Source: Alphaproteobacteria bacterium (lineage in GTDB: Bacteria; Pseudomonadota; Alphaproteobacteria; Caulobacterales; Hyphomonadaceae). From it: DNA of 64,000 nucleotides. The notes beneath the pieces are model-generated. The model saw only the letters and a list, made by a program, of their open reading frames with translations. It did no database searches and was not told the origin of the DNA. Below, piece after piece: positions 34,323 through 42,673 of the stretch (the stretch's first letter is position 1; the number at the start of each line of letters is the position of its first letter). The stretch lies in the NCBI GenBank assembly GCA_016125405.1, contig WGLW01000016.1, forward strand, positions 1-64,000. Reading direction: 5' to 3'. Both the position numbers and the translations under genes were made by a program.

Positions 34323-35300
34323 ATGAAAATGAAGATGTTCACGGCGCCCACCGAGAAGGAGGCGCTGGCGCTTGTCCGCAGCGAACTTGGCCCCGACGCC
34401 GTTATCCTCTCCACCGCCACGCGGGAGGAGGACGGCATTGTGGAGGTTCGCGCCGCGGTGGAGCGTGCGTTCAACAATCTGGCGACGCCGAAGTTCGCAG
34501 AGGCGAAGCCGAAGTTCGACGAAACGCGCAGCCGCCTCTCCACTTCCCTCCGCTGGCATGGCGCCCCGGACGGCTTCGTTCAGCTGGCGGCGGATGCGGG
34601 CGGCCGACTTGGCGCGGGGCTCGATCCCCAGGGTGCGCTGTCGGCCGGTCTCGAAGGGCTGCTCACGTTCAACCCGCTCAATTCGCGGCCGGAGAAATCG
34701 ATCCTGCTGGTCGGCCCGCCCGGCTGCGGGAAGACGACGACCGCCGCGAAGCTCGCTTTTGAGCTGTCCGAAACTGATTCGCCGATCGAGGCAGTCGCCG
34801 CGGATTTCGACGCCAGCGGCCAGACCGCAAGGCTCGCGGCGTTAACGCTAAAGGTTTCGGTAACCAATGCCCTGACGCCCGATGGGCTTGTCCGCCTGGT
34901 CGCCGAACGGGATGACAAGGGGCAACGGATCGTCATCGACGGCCCGCCCTTCAACCCGCTCGACAGCGGCGATATGAGCCGCCTTACAGCGTTGATTTCC
35001 CGGATAAATATCGAGGCGATCCTGGTGCTCGCGGCGGACGGAAATCCGATGGAAATGGAGGACAATGCGCGGGCTTTCGGCCTTGCCGGCTGCCGTCGTG
35101 TCATCCTCACCCGGCTCGATGCGGTGCGACGTCGCGGGGGTGCAATCGCAGCAATTTCTTCGTCCCGGTTAAGCATCGCTCAACTAGGTATGGGGCCTAG
35201 TGTACGCGGCGGACTAGTTCCGGCCACGTCTGAGCGAGTTGCGAGCCTGCTGCTCGCAGAGGCGCAAGCCGAGGCGGAACTGTTCAAAGGAGCCGCGTGA
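34323..35300 (+). CDS. flhF: FlhF-like SRP-type GTPase (divergent)
   Basis: 325 residues. FlhF proteins localise and number flagella together with FlhG. The N-terminus (MKMKMFTAPTEKEALALVRSELGPDAVIL) is the standard FlhF opening, and the P-loop GPPGCGKTTT is at residues 131-140. Past this it diverges. The usual DTAGR switch (G3) is replaced by DGPPFNP, and the G4 motif reads TRLD. The B domain between N-terminus and G domain is short. Nucleotide hydrolysis may be altered. The context (flhA before, flhG after) supports the call. The stop overlaps the flhG ATG. Confidence 0.85.
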   Translation: MKMKMFTAPTEKEALALVRSELGPDAVILSTATREEDGIVEVRAAVERAFNNLATPKFAEAKPKFDETRSRLSTSLRWHGAPDGFVQLAADAGGRLGAGLDPQGALSAGLEGLLTFNPLNSRPEKSILLVGPPGCGKTTTAAKLAFELSETDSPIEAVAADFDASGQTARLAALTLKVSVTNALTPDGLVRLVAERDDKGQRIVIDGPPFNPLDSGDMSRLTALISRINIEAILVLAADGNPMEMEDNARAFGLAGCRRVILTRLDAVRRRGGAIAAISSSRLSIAQLGMGPSVRGGLVPATSERVASLLLAEAQAEAELFKGAA

Positions 35301-36139
35301 TGAATTTCGCGTTGGGTAAAAAACCGGACGGCAGGACGCCTCGATCGAGGGTGACGCCTGCAACTGTCATCGCAGTCGCCTCCGGCAAGGGCGGCGTCGG
35401 CAAGACGTGGATGTCGTGCACGCTGGCGGCCTGCTTCGCAAAGATGGGCCGGCGCACGCTGCTGGTCGACGGCGACCTCGGGCTCGCCAACGTCGACGTT
35501 CAGCTGGGCATCGCGCCAGAAACAGATCTCGCCGCGGTTATCGCCGGCTGGGTCGAGCTTGAAGATGCTGTCACCAAGGTCAATGGCGGCGCCGGAAGCC
35601 CGGTGGGCTTTGACGTGCTGCCTGGCCGTTCAGGCTCGGGCGCGCTGGCCGGATTGCCGGCCGAGGAGGCGTCGCGTCTAGCCGCCAGCCTTACGGCGCT
35701 GGCCCTTCAGTACGACACGGTGCTGGTCGATCTCGGCGCCGGCATCGAGGATAACGTCATGCGGCTGGCGCGAGCCTGCGACCGCTGCCTGATTGTCGCC
35801 AACGATGAACCGACGTCGATGACCGACGCTTACGCCTTCATCAAGGTGCTCCGGGGCTACGCGCCCAGCGTGCAGCCATGGATCTCGATCAACATGGCCG
35901 ACACCCGCGTCGCGGGCCGTCGAACCTACGAAGCCCTGGCCCGCGCGAGTCAGACCTTCCTGGGCTTCCGTCCGCCCATGGCGGGGATTGTGCTGCGCGA
36001 TCCGAAAGTGCGCGAGGCGATCCGTCAGCAAAAGACGATCATCTCCATGGACCCACAGGCGCAGGCAGCTCTCGACGCCGCACAGATCGCCGAAGCGCTG
36101 ATCCGTGGCGGCGCGGAGAGCATCGCCCAAAGCGCCTGA
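35300..36139 (+). CDS. flhG: FlhG/FleN MinD-like ATPase
   Basis: 279 residues. FlhG is a membrane-cycling ParA/MinD-type ATPase that restrains FlhF and sets flagellar number. The deviant Walker A SGKGGVGKT lies at about residues 28-36, LLVDGDLGLANVDVQLG carries the Walker A' aspartate, and VLVDLGAGIEDNVM the Walker B region. I chose the ATG at 35300, 7 bases after AAGGAG; a GTG at 35297 is also possible. The stop of flhF and this ATG overlap (TGATG). It is the last gene of the fliF operon; a terminator follows 82 bases later. Confidence 0.9.
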   Translation: MNFALGKKPDGRTPRSRVTPATVIAVASGKGGVGKTWMSCTLAACFAKMGRRTLLVDGDLGLANVDVQLGIAPETDLAAVIAGWVELEDAVTKVNGGAGSPVGFDVLPGRSGSGALAGLPAEEASRLAASLTALALQYDTVLVDLGAGIEDNVMRLARACDRCLIVANDEPTSMTDAYAFIKVLRGYAPSVQPWISINMADTRVAGRRTYEALARASQTFLGFRPPMAGIVLRDPKVREAIRQQKTIISMDPQAQAALDAAQIAEALIRGGAESIAQSA

Positions 36140-36220
36140 GATCCGACGTGGCTGACGTCGGCATGAGGCGTCAGGCTGCGAAACGAAAAGCGTCACGACG
36201 GCTACGCCCGCTGTCGATGT

Positions 36221-36245
36221 AACCACTTATTAATATGTGGTTTTT
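36221..36245 (+). terminator. Intrinsic terminator after flhG
   Basis: AACCAC (36221-36226) pairs with GTGGTT (36237-36242), with a further short inner pairing and a small AT loop, followed directly by a run of Ts to 36245. It is well placed to end the fliF-flhG operon. Confidence 0.75.
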
Positions 36246-36327
36246 CAGGCTAACATCTGACTCGACGCGGAACCGGGCAGGCGTCTGTGCATTCGGTCAG
36301 TGAAGATTTGTTTCCACAGGCAGACCA

Positions 36328-36525
36328 ATGCGTATTCTGATTTCAGGTTTTCTGTTTCTCGTCGCCGCTGCGCTGGTCGGCGCCATTCTTGTGGGCGTCG
36401 CGATCAAGGTGGCGGTGTTTTTCCTCGCCATAGCGGCCCTCGCGGCCGGCGTGCTCTTTGTGATCGGCAAGATTTACGGCCCGCCGCACATGCCCGACGA
36501 CGAGATGGATCACGCCAAGCGATGA
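36328..36525 (+). CDS. Small two-helix membrane protein, hypothetical
   Basis: 65 residues. Residues 3-25 and 28-48 are strongly hydrophobic (ISGFLFLVAAALVGAILVG and VAVFFLAIAALAAGVLFVIG), and the tail is short and charged (PDDEMDHAKR). I do not recognise a family. It lies just past the flhG terminator and converges with fliJ, ending 13 bases from the fliJ stop. Coding status is supported by the clean membrane-protein composition but not by a strong ribosome binding site. Confidence 0.5.
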   Translation: MRILISGFLFLVAAALVGAILVGVAIKVAVFFLAIAALAAGVLFVIGKIYGPPHMPDDEMDHAKR

Positions 36526-36537
36526 TTATGTGTGGCG

Positions 36538-36948
36538 CTAATCGCGCCCGACGCGGTTGATGGCGGCTTCATCGAGCGCGGCTTGCTCCGCGGCCGAACG
36601 AGCCATCTCAGCACGGAGCCGTTCCCGCTCCAGCAGTTCTTCGAATTTCGATTTTTCCTGGTAGGCCGCAGTCAGGCGCTCCCGGACGGCTTCAAGCTGC
36701 GCCTCTTTCTCCACAACGCATTGCTGCGCCGCGCCGATCTGTTGCGCCATGCGCTGCCGGTATGCCGGCATCATCGCCAGCAACTGAAGATCGGTCGATG
36801 CAAGTTCGACCTCTGACTGTTCTCGCGCAGCCAGAACCGCCGTCTCTGCGCGCAGGTTGTCGAGTTCAATGCTCAGCTTCGCCGCCTCGATGCCGAGATC
36901 GTCGAGCCGCCGTTTCGCGACCTTGAGAAGCGTCTCGAGGGATTTCAT
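36538..36948 (-). CDS. fliJ: Flagellar export chaperone FliJ
   Basis: 136 residues, almost entirely coiled coil with heptad-like Leu/Ala/Glu/Arg spacing from MKSLETLLKVAKRRLDDLG to EELLERERLRAEMARSAAEQAALDE. FliJ forms the central stalk of the export ATPase, bridging FliI and FlhA. FliJ sequences are poorly conserved, so the call rests on length, coiled-coil character and the 4-base ATGA overlap with fliI directly upstream. Confidence 0.85.
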   Translation of the reverse strand: MKSLETLLKVAKRRLDDLGIEAAKLSIELDNLRAETAVLAAREQSEVELASTDLQLLAMMPAYRQRMAQQIGAAQQCVVEKEAQLEAVRERLTAAYQEKSKFEELLERERLRAEMARSAAEQAALDEAAINRVGRD

Positions 36949-38342
36949 CTACCGCCCGCTCCCGCAGCGTTTCGCTGGTTGGACGGCTGCTGCAGCACGG
37001 GCTGCTGGAGCGGCGCGCCGGAGCGCAGGATGGCGTCCAGCGACGCGAACGCATCCGAAGGAAGGACGCCCTCGTTGGTATCCTGGTTCAGAAACGCCTC
37101 TATCTTCGGCCATAGGGACACGGCTTCGTCCACTTCCGGATCCGCGCCCTTGGCGTAAGCGCCGATACGGACCAACTCCTCCATGTTGGCGTAGAGCGCC
37201 AGCAAGCGACGCGCCCGCGTCGCGATCTGCTTTTCGTCCGCCGTGTAGAGCAACTGCGTGAGACGAGAAATCGACCTCAGGACGTCGACCGACGGGAAGC
37301 GACCCCGCTCGGCTATGGCGCGAGACAGGGTGACATGTCCGTCCAGAATTGCGCGCACCGCGTCCGCGACGGGTTCGTTATGGTCGTCGCCGTCCACCAG
37401 CACCGTGAAGAGACCGGTGATGTGCCCCTGCGGTTCGCCGGGAGCGGCAATGACGCCGGGCCCTGCCCGCTCCAGCAGCTTCGGCAACTCTGCGAAGACA
37501 GACGGCGTATAGCCGCGCGTAGTCGGCGGCTCGCCCGCTGCAAGGCCGATCTCGCGCTGGGCCATTGCAAAGCGCGTGACGCTATCCAGGAAGCAGATGA
37601 CCTTCTTGCCTTCGTCGCGAAAGTGTTCGGCGACCGCCAGCGTCAACCAGGCGGCGCGGCGACGGCGCGGCGCGGCTTCATCCGATGTGGCGGTCACGAT
37701 CACCGAACGCTTGAGGCCTTCCGGGCCGAGCGTGTCTTCCACGAATTCGCGCACCTCCCGGCCGCGTTCGCCGATCAGGCCGATCACCACCACGTCTGCT
37801 TCGGCGTTGCGGGCAAGCATCGACATCAGGGTCGACTTGCCGACCCCGGATCCGGCAAAGACACCAAGCCTCTGCCCCGTCGCGCACGGCGCAAACACGT
37901 CAATCGCTTTCACGCCCAACGCCAGCCGGTCCTGCACCCGGGCCCGCGACTGGGCGTTGGGCGCGATGCTCCGGACTGGCCGCTGACGCAGCCCCGCGCG
38001 CAACGGGCCAAGGCCATCCAGCGGCTCGGCGAAGGCGTCGATCACCCGGCCAAGCCAGGTGTCGGACGGACGGACGAAATCGACGCCCGCGGAAAAGAGC
38101 ACCGGCGCGCCAAGTCCGAGACCCTCAAGCGGATCGCAAGCCAGGATGATGGCCCGCTCCCCCTCGAACCCGACCAGCTCGCCGCGGGGACCGTCCCTGG
38201 TCGCGAATCGGACAGACGCTCCCAGCTTCAGCGCCTCTGCGGGACCGGACGCCTCGATCCTGAGGCCTTCAAGCGCGGTGACGCGGCCCTCGAATCGGCG
38301 CGGCTCCAGGGCCTTAACCTCTCGGATGGCCGAGGCCAGCAT
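36945..38342 (-). CDS. fliI: Flagellar export ATPase FliI
   Basis: 465 residues from the chosen ATG. FliI is the F1-beta-like ATPase of flagellar export. Walker A reads AGSGVGKST (about residues 163-171). GLIGERGREVREFVED and KKVICFLDSVTRFAMAQREIGLAAGEPPTTRGYTPSVF are type III ATPase hallmarks. I chose the ATG at 38342, preceded by ACGGAG. An upstream ATG at 38429 would add 29 residues whose codons run through the predicted CtrA/GANTC regulatory site. It reads leftward, divergent from ctrA, with fliJ overlapping its stop. Confidence 0.94.
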   Translation of the reverse strand: MLASAIREVKALEPRRFEGRVTALEGLRIEASGPAEALKLGASVRFATRDGPRGELVGFEGERAIILACDPLEGLGLGAPVLFSAGVDFVRPSDTWLGRVIDAFAEPLDGLGPLRAGLRQRPVRSIAPNAQSRARVQDRLALGVKAIDVFAPCATGQRLGVFAGSGVGKSTLMSMLARNAEADVVVIGLIGERGREVREFVEDTLGPEGLKRSVIVTATSDEAAPRRRRAAWLTLAVAEHFRDEGKKVICFLDSVTRFAMAQREIGLAAGEPPTTRGYTPSVFAELPKLLERAGPGVIAAPGEPQGHITGLFTVLVDGDDHNEPVADAVRAILDGHVTLSRAIAERGRFPSVDVLRSISRLTQLLYTADEKQIATRARRLLALYANMEELVRIGAYAKGADPEVDEAVSLWPKIEAFLNQDTNEGVLPSDAFASLDAILRSGAPLQQPVLQQPSNQRNAAGAGGR

Positions 38343-38409
38343 GATTGCAGCTCCGTAAGGCGCTAACCGGTAAATGCCGGGTGTTACCGCAACCAGCCAT
38401 TCTTCGGGT

Positions 38410-38424
38410 TTATGAGTCCTTAAT
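38410..38424 (-). promoter_or_regulatory. CtrA-like box with embedded GANTC upstream of fliI
   Basis: TTTA (38410-38413), seven bases, TTAA (38421-38424), one base off the CtrA half-site consensus with correct spacing. The spacer contains GAGTC (38415-38419), a CcrM methylation motif. It is 68 bases upstream of the fliI ATG, where CtrA control of fliI would be expected. The overlap could let methylation state affect CtrA binding; that is inference. Confidence 0.5.
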
Positions 38425-38471
38425 CCCAAGCACTTGGGGCAAATCGCTTTTTTCCAGGTGGGCCGCCTCCA

Positions 38472-38579
38472 GAATCACGGTAACTATCTTGAATCAGCTG
38501 ACCCGGCTGACAGACTTCATTAACCTTTGGGCTGCCTAATGCGGTGGTTAACGTAGCCAACGCATGGCGCGGACGATTC
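38472..38579 (+). promoter_or_regulatory. GANTC sites in the ctrA promoter region
   Basis: GAATC at 38472-38476, GAATC at 38491-38495 and GATTC at 38575-38579, the last 11 bases before the ctrA ATG. With the fourth at 38415 there are four GANTC motifs in 248 bases. In Caulobacter the ctrA P1 promoter is silenced when its GANTC is fully methylated by CcrM. A TAAT-N7-TTAAC element at 38537-38552 could be a weak CtrA autoregulation site. Confidence 0.55.
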
Positions 38580-38590
38580 GGGAGAGGCTT

Positions 38591-39292
38591 ATGCGGGTCT
38601 TGTTGATCGAGGATGATGAAGCGGTCGCTCGCAGCATCGAACTGATGCTGAAAGCAGCCGGTTTCAACATCTACACGACCGACATGGGTGAGGACGGCGT
38701 GGACCTTGGAAAGGTCTACGAATACGACCTCATCATTCTGGATCTCGGCCTGCCCGACATCTCGGGCTACGAAGTCCTCAAACAACTGCGTCTCGGCCGG
38801 GTCAACACGCCGGTCCTGATCCTTTCGGGCAACCCGGATATCGACGCCAAGGTAAAGACGCTCGGCTATGGCGCCGACGATTACCTCACCAAGCCATTCA
38901 ACAAGGACGAGCTGATCGCCCGCATCACGGCGATCGTCCGCAGGTCGAAAGGCCACGCCGAAAGCGTCATCCGCACCGGCGACATCATCGTCAATCTCGA
39001 CGCCAAGACGGTCGAAGTGCACAACCAGCGCGTTCACCTCACCGGCAAGGAATACCAGATGTTCGAGCTGCTCTCCCTTCGCAAAGGGACGACGCTCACC
39101 AAGGAAATGTTCCTCAACCACCTCTACGGCGGGATGGACGAGCCGGAACTCAAGATCATCGACGTCTTCATCTGCAAGCTGCGCAAGAAGCTGGCGCAGG
39201 CGACCGGCGGCGACCATTTCATCGAAACCGTCTGGGGTCGCGGCTATGTGCTGCGCGATCCGGATCCGCGGGCCGCTGAACAGGCCGCCTGA
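38591..39292 (+). CDS. ctrA: Cell-cycle response regulator CtrA
   Basis: 233 residues. CtrA is the master response regulator of the alphaproteobacterial cell cycle, phosphorylated through CckA and ChpT; it activates flagellar genes and can block replication initiation. The receiver has the acidic pair in LLIEDDEA and phosphoacceptor Asp51 in IILDLGLPD. The OmpR-type winged helix runs from [31 protein letters not shown] to the [11 protein letters not shown] and GRGYVLRDP motifs. The protein ends in two alanines, the residues that make Caulobacter CtrA a ClpXP substrate. GGAGAGG precedes the ATG. A very strong terminator follows. Confidence 0.97.
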   Translation: MRVLLIEDDEAVARSIELMLKAAGFNIYTTDMGEDGVDLGKVYEYDLIILDLGLPDISGYEVLKQLRLGRVNTPVLILSGNPDIDAKVKTLGYGADDYLTKPFNKDELIARITAIVRRSKGHAESVIRTGDIIVNLDAKTVEVHNQRVHLTGKEYQMFELLSLRKGTTLTKEMFLNHLYGGMDEPELKIIDVFICKLRKKLAQATGGDHFIETVWGRGYVLRDPDPRAAEQAA

Positions 39293-39324
39293 TCGCCCGA
39301 CGGCGAACTGATCACCAAGAAAAC

Positions 39325-39355
39325 AAGGCGGAGCCGCTCCCGGCTCCGCCTTTTT
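39325..39355 (+). terminator. Strong intrinsic terminator after ctrA
   Basis: Perfect 12-bp stem (AAGGCGGAGCCG and CGGCTCCGCCTT) with a 4-nt loop CTCC, running into five Ts. It begins 33 bases after the ctrA stop. Confidence 0.92.
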
Positions 39356-39443
39356 CCGTTTTGCGGTCAGTCTGGACTGCTCCGGCATGGGTGCTAGAAA
39401 GATTCTGACCCTGCGGAACAGCGGGGCGCAGGGGAGAACACAT

Positions 39444-41402
39444 ATGTCCGCAAAATTCCTGATGGGCGCCGCCTCGATTGTGGCCGGGCTCACCTTGGCC
39501 GCGTGCGCCTCGCACCACGAGGAGACGGCTGCCGCCGCGCCGCCGCCCGCAGCACCCGCCGCCCAGCCTGCCCCGCCGGCGTCCGCGCCAACTGCACAAC
39601 GCGCGCGTCTCCCCGAGGCGAAACCACTGCCGGGCTACGTCGTGCCCCCGGAAAACTCGGGCGGCCTCTATCCCGTGAGCGGCGAACCCGTCTTCAAGGC
39701 CCGGTGCGCCGGTTGCCACGAACCAGCGATCGACCGCGCGCCGACGCGCGAGGCGCTCGCAGCCAGGGCGCCTGAAGAGATCTACGACACGCTCACCATC
39801 GGTGCCATGAAGACGAATGCCGCGGGCCTGTCTGACGCCGAACTGTACGGCGTCGTGCGTTACCTGACCGGCAGGTCGCCGGTTCCCAACGCCGTCGCTC
39901 CGCCGGATTCGAACCCCTGCCCGACCCAGACGAAGCTGCAGCCCGGCGGTCCGCAATGGAATGGCTGGAGCGACGACATCACCAACACACGTTACCAGCC
40001 CAAACCCGGCTTTACCATCGCCGACATCCCGAACCTGAAGGTCAAGTGGGCCTTCTCCTATGTCGGCACCAAGAACACCGAACCGCTGATCTTCGGCGAC
40101 CGCGTCTATGTCGGCTCGATGAGCGGCAAGGTCTATTCGCTCGATACCAAGACAGGCTGCGTGCACTGGCGGCACGACTATCGCGGCGGCGGACGCGCCT
40201 CGATGTCCATCGGCAAGAACAGCGCAGCGAAATCCGGCTATGCGCTCTACATGGGCGACGACCGCGAGTTCGTTCACGCCTTCGATGCACAAACCGGCGA
40301 CGAGTTGTGGAAGGTGAAGGTCGATGACCATCCCGTCGGCCGCATCACCGGTTCGCCAACGCTCTACAACAACGTCCTTTATGTGCCGCTTTCAGCTGCG
40401 GAAGAAAGCCAGGGCAATGTCGGCACCTACGGATGCTGCACATTCAACGGAACGGTCGTCGCGGTCGACGTCACCACCGGCAAGGTGAAATGGAAGCAGG
40501 CGGTCATCGACGAGAAGCCGCACGCCACCCGTCTCAACAAGGCCGGCACGCAGATGTACGGCCCGGCCGGCGCGGCGATCTGGTCAGCGCCGACCATCGA
40601 CGCCAAACGCGGCCAGCTCTATGTCGCCACCGGCGACAGCTACACGGAAGTCGAGCATCCGGCCGCCGACGCCATCGTGGCGATGGATCTCGCGACCGGG
40701 AAGGTCAAATGGATCAACCAGGTCCAGGCGGGCGACAACTACGTCTCCGGCACGATCAACGGCCCGGATGGAGAGCGCGGCCCGGACTATGATTTCGGCA
40801 TGGCGCCCGCGCTGGTGAAATTGCCGAACGGCAAGGAGGCTGTCGTCACCGCCAACAAGTCCGCCATCATCTACGCCATGGACCCCGACACCGGAGCGAT
40901 GATCTGGCAGTCGGACAAGCTGGGGACAGGCGGCGCGATGGGCGGGTTTCACTGGGGACAGGCGACCGACGGGAAATTGCTGTTCGCCGGCCTGAATGAC
41001 TATCCGCTTCGCGGCGGCCGTCCGGGCTTTCTGGCCGTGGACCTCGCGAACGGGAAAGAAGTCTGGCGCTATGACGCCAAGGAGCCGCCGGTCTGCAGCG
41101 TGCCGTCCGGCCGCTGCTCAACCGGCTTCTCGGCCGCGGCGACGGCCATTCCCGGCGCAGTCTTCGCCAGCGACGGCGCCGGCTGGCTGCATGCCTTTGA
41201 TGCAAAGACCGGCAAGGTGATCTGGGACTACAACACCGCCCAGCCGGTGGACACCGTCAACGGCGTCAAGGACGCTCCGGGCGGCGGAACCAGCATGGGC
41301 GGCCCAACCATCGCCGGCGGCACGCTGTTCATGCACTCCGGCTATAATGGCAATGCCGGGGCGAACAACCTGCTGCTGGCGTTCACCCCCGGCGGGCGCT
41401 AG
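39444..41402 (+). CDS. PQQ-dependent dehydrogenase lipoprotein with N-terminal cytochrome c
   Basis: 652 residues. A lipoprotein signal ends in LTLAAC (Cys21), followed by an Ala/Pro linker. A c-type heme motif CAGCH is at residues 88-92, and the beta-propeller of quinoprotein dehydrogenases follows, with repeated blades such as VYSLDTKTGCVHWRHDY and VVAVDVTTGKVKWKQ. The vicinal Cys pair in YGCCTF suits PQQ dehydrogenases. The order heme then propeller resembles polyvinyl-alcohol dehydrogenase, which oxidises secondary alcohols; most alcohol dehydrogenases carry the heme at the other end. The true substrate is unknown. The ATG at 39444 follows GGGGAG. Confidence 0.88.
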   Translation: MSAKFLMGAASIVAGLTLAACASHHEETAAAAPPPAAPAAQPAPPASAPTAQRARLPEAKPLPGYVVPPENSGGLYPVSGEPVFKARCAGCHEPAIDRAPTREALAARAPEEIYDTLTIGAMKTNAAGLSDAELYGVVRYLTGRSPVPNAVAPPDSNPCPTQTKLQPGGPQWNGWSDDITNTRYQPKPGFTIADIPNLKVKWAFSYVGTKNTEPLIFGDRVYVGSMSGKVYSLDTKTGCVHWRHDYRGGGRASMSIGKNSAAKSGYALYMGDDREFVHAFDAQTGDELWKVKVDDHPVGRITGSPTLYNNVLYVPLSAAEESQGNVGTYGCCTFNGTVVAVDVTTGKVKWKQAVIDEKPHATRLNKAGTQMYGPAGAAIWSAPTIDAKRGQLYVATGDSYTEVEHPAADAIVAMDLATGKVKWINQVQAGDNYVSGTINGPDGERGPDYDFGMAPALVKLPNGKEAVVTANKSAIIYAMDPDTGAMIWQSDKLGTGGAMGGFHWGQATDGKLLFAGLNDYPLRGGRPGFLAVDLANGKEVWRYDAKEPPVCSVPSGRCSTGFSAAATAIPGAVFASDGAGWLHAFDAKTGKVIWDYNTAQPVDTVNGVKDAPGGGTSMGGPTIAGGTLFMHSGYNGNAGANNLLLAFTPGGR

Positions 41403-41453
41403 CTATCCGGTCCGGCAGTGGTCGCCATCGCGACCACCGACGGAGACGGGCAA

Positions 41454-42008
41454 ATGGATATCCGCGAGAACCTTTCACGCGACCTGCTGAACTGCGCCTA
41501 TGCGGATCTGTCCGCCCAGAAGAAGAGCGTCATCGATCTTATCGCTGACGAGCGGCCGAGCGGCGTCGGGCCGGAACTGGTCGACCAGCGAACCTACTGG
41601 CAGCGTCTTGCCGACCGCGTCGCGCAGATTGGCGGCTCGTGGAGTTTTATTGCCGCATTCGGCGTGGTGCTGGCCCTCTGGGTTGGATCGAACATGGTCC
41701 TCACTCTCTTCCACCGCGCCTTCGACCCCTACCCCTTCATCTTTCTCAATCTGATGCTGTCGATGCTGGCGGCTGTGCAGGCGCCGGTCATCATGATGAG
41801 CCAGAACCGCCAGGCCGCTATCGATCGCAAGGCGGCCGAGCACGACTACGTCATAAACCTGCGCGCCGAACTCGAGATCATGCTGTTGCACGACAAGCTG
41901 GACGAACTTCGCGAGCATCAGATCATGGCGCGCACTGACGCCATCCGCACGCAGCTCGATGCGCTGCGCGCCGATATGGCGGCAATCAAGAAATCGATTG
42001 GCTGTTAA
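41454..42008 (+). CDS. DUF1003 membrane protein
   Basis: 184 residues from the ATG at 41454 (a GTG at 41418 would add 12). Two membrane helices are present, around WSFIAAFGVVLALWVGSNMVL and FIFLNLMLSMLAAVQAPVIMMSQNRQ, with the conserved DPYPFIFLNLMLSMLAA motif of DUF1003. The cytoplasmic tail ALRADMAAIKKSIG is helical. The function of the family is not known. It ends 3 bases from the stop of the convergent DUF4112 gene. Confidence 0.9.
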   Translation: MDIRENLSRDLLNCAYADLSAQKKSVIDLIADERPSGVGPELVDQRTYWQRLADRVAQIGGSWSFIAAFGVVLALWVGSNMVLTLFHRAFDPYPFIFLNLMLSMLAAVQAPVIMMSQNRQAAIDRKAAEHDYVINLRAELEIMLLHDKLDELREHQIMARTDAIRTQLDALRADMAAIKKSIGC

Positions 42009-42011
42009 AGC

Positions 42012-42404
42012 TCAGGCCGCCGCCCGCATCATGCCGCGATTGACTTCGCGAAGGTGTTCGGCGCGCCGCTCCAGGTCGGCGATTAGCAGGCGCACATTCT
42101 TGGTGTTCGACTTGAACGCGATGTCGAATACGTCGCCCAGAACCGGCACCGCGCCAACGCCCAGATCGATGCCCCAGTTGATCAGCATGCGCACAACCGT
42201 CCACCGGCGGGCGCCGAGACGGCGAGCTTCAAGGATCAGGTAAAGGCCGAACGCGGCCGTGATGATGTCACCGACGACTGGGACGAGGCCGATGATCCCG
42301 TCGAACCCGAAACTTACACCGAATACCCTGAACTGCCGGTCCAGGCGCTGCTCCAGCCGCTTCAGCCGGGTTACGCCATCGCACTTGTTCAACATCGCCG
42401 TCAC
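42012..42404 (-). CDS. DUF4112 membrane protein
   Basis: 130 residues. It has two hydrophobic segments, GFDGIIGLVPVVGDIITAAFGLYLILEA and INWGIDLGVGAVPVLGDVFDIAFKSN. Each carries the paired G-x-VP-V-x-GD motif that defines DUF4112 (PF13430). The tail is charged and helical. Function unknown. It converges with the DUF1003 gene; both are small membrane proteins, but opposite strands mean they are not cotranscribed. Confidence 0.88.
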   Translation of the reverse strand: MTAMLNKCDGVTRLKRLEQRLDRQFRVFGVSFGFDGIIGLVPVVGDIITAAFGLYLILEARRLGARRWTVVRMLINWGIDLGVGAVPVLGDVFDIAFKSNTKNVRLLIADLERRAEHLREVNRGMMRAAA

Positions 42405-42603
42405 AACGCTTCTGCGCCTTTGCTTTCGTCAACGTCCCGCGTTCGGGAAGGTTGCCCGGCCGAACGGCAGGGCGAGGTAGCCGCTACCGCGCGCGTCAGC
42501 AAGACCGCCCCTGACAGCCTCGGTTCGAAAACCCCTTATGTTTCAGAAGGCGCGTCCTAGGGCCGCAGCCGCATTTCGGGTGGGTCAGGCCCATCGAAAA
42601 AGA

Positions 42604-42664
42604 TGCAAAGGATCCTTGTCATCGTCGCAAGTTTGTGCAAAGTATCCTTATCATACAGATAAGG
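42604..42664 (+). promoter_or_regulatory. Repeated operator-like elements upstream of the XRE operon
   Basis: Two 19-base direct repeats differ at two positions: 42604-42622 (containing the palindrome AAGGATCCTT at 42608-42617) and 42636-42654. Their starts are 32 bases apart, about three helical turns. The second overlaps a further inverted pair, TCCTTAT and ATAAGGA (42645-42651 and 42658-42664). They end 10 bases before the first gene. Binding by the XRE regulator encoded in the operon is the simplest reading. Confidence 0.6.
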
Positions 42665-42673
42665 ACGCTTTTC

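Noticed and set aside
38343-38429. N-terminal extension of FliI from the ATG at 38429
   Set aside because: The extra 29 residues are not typical of FliI, and the DNA carries the CtrA-like box. The ATG at 38342 has a ribosome binding site.
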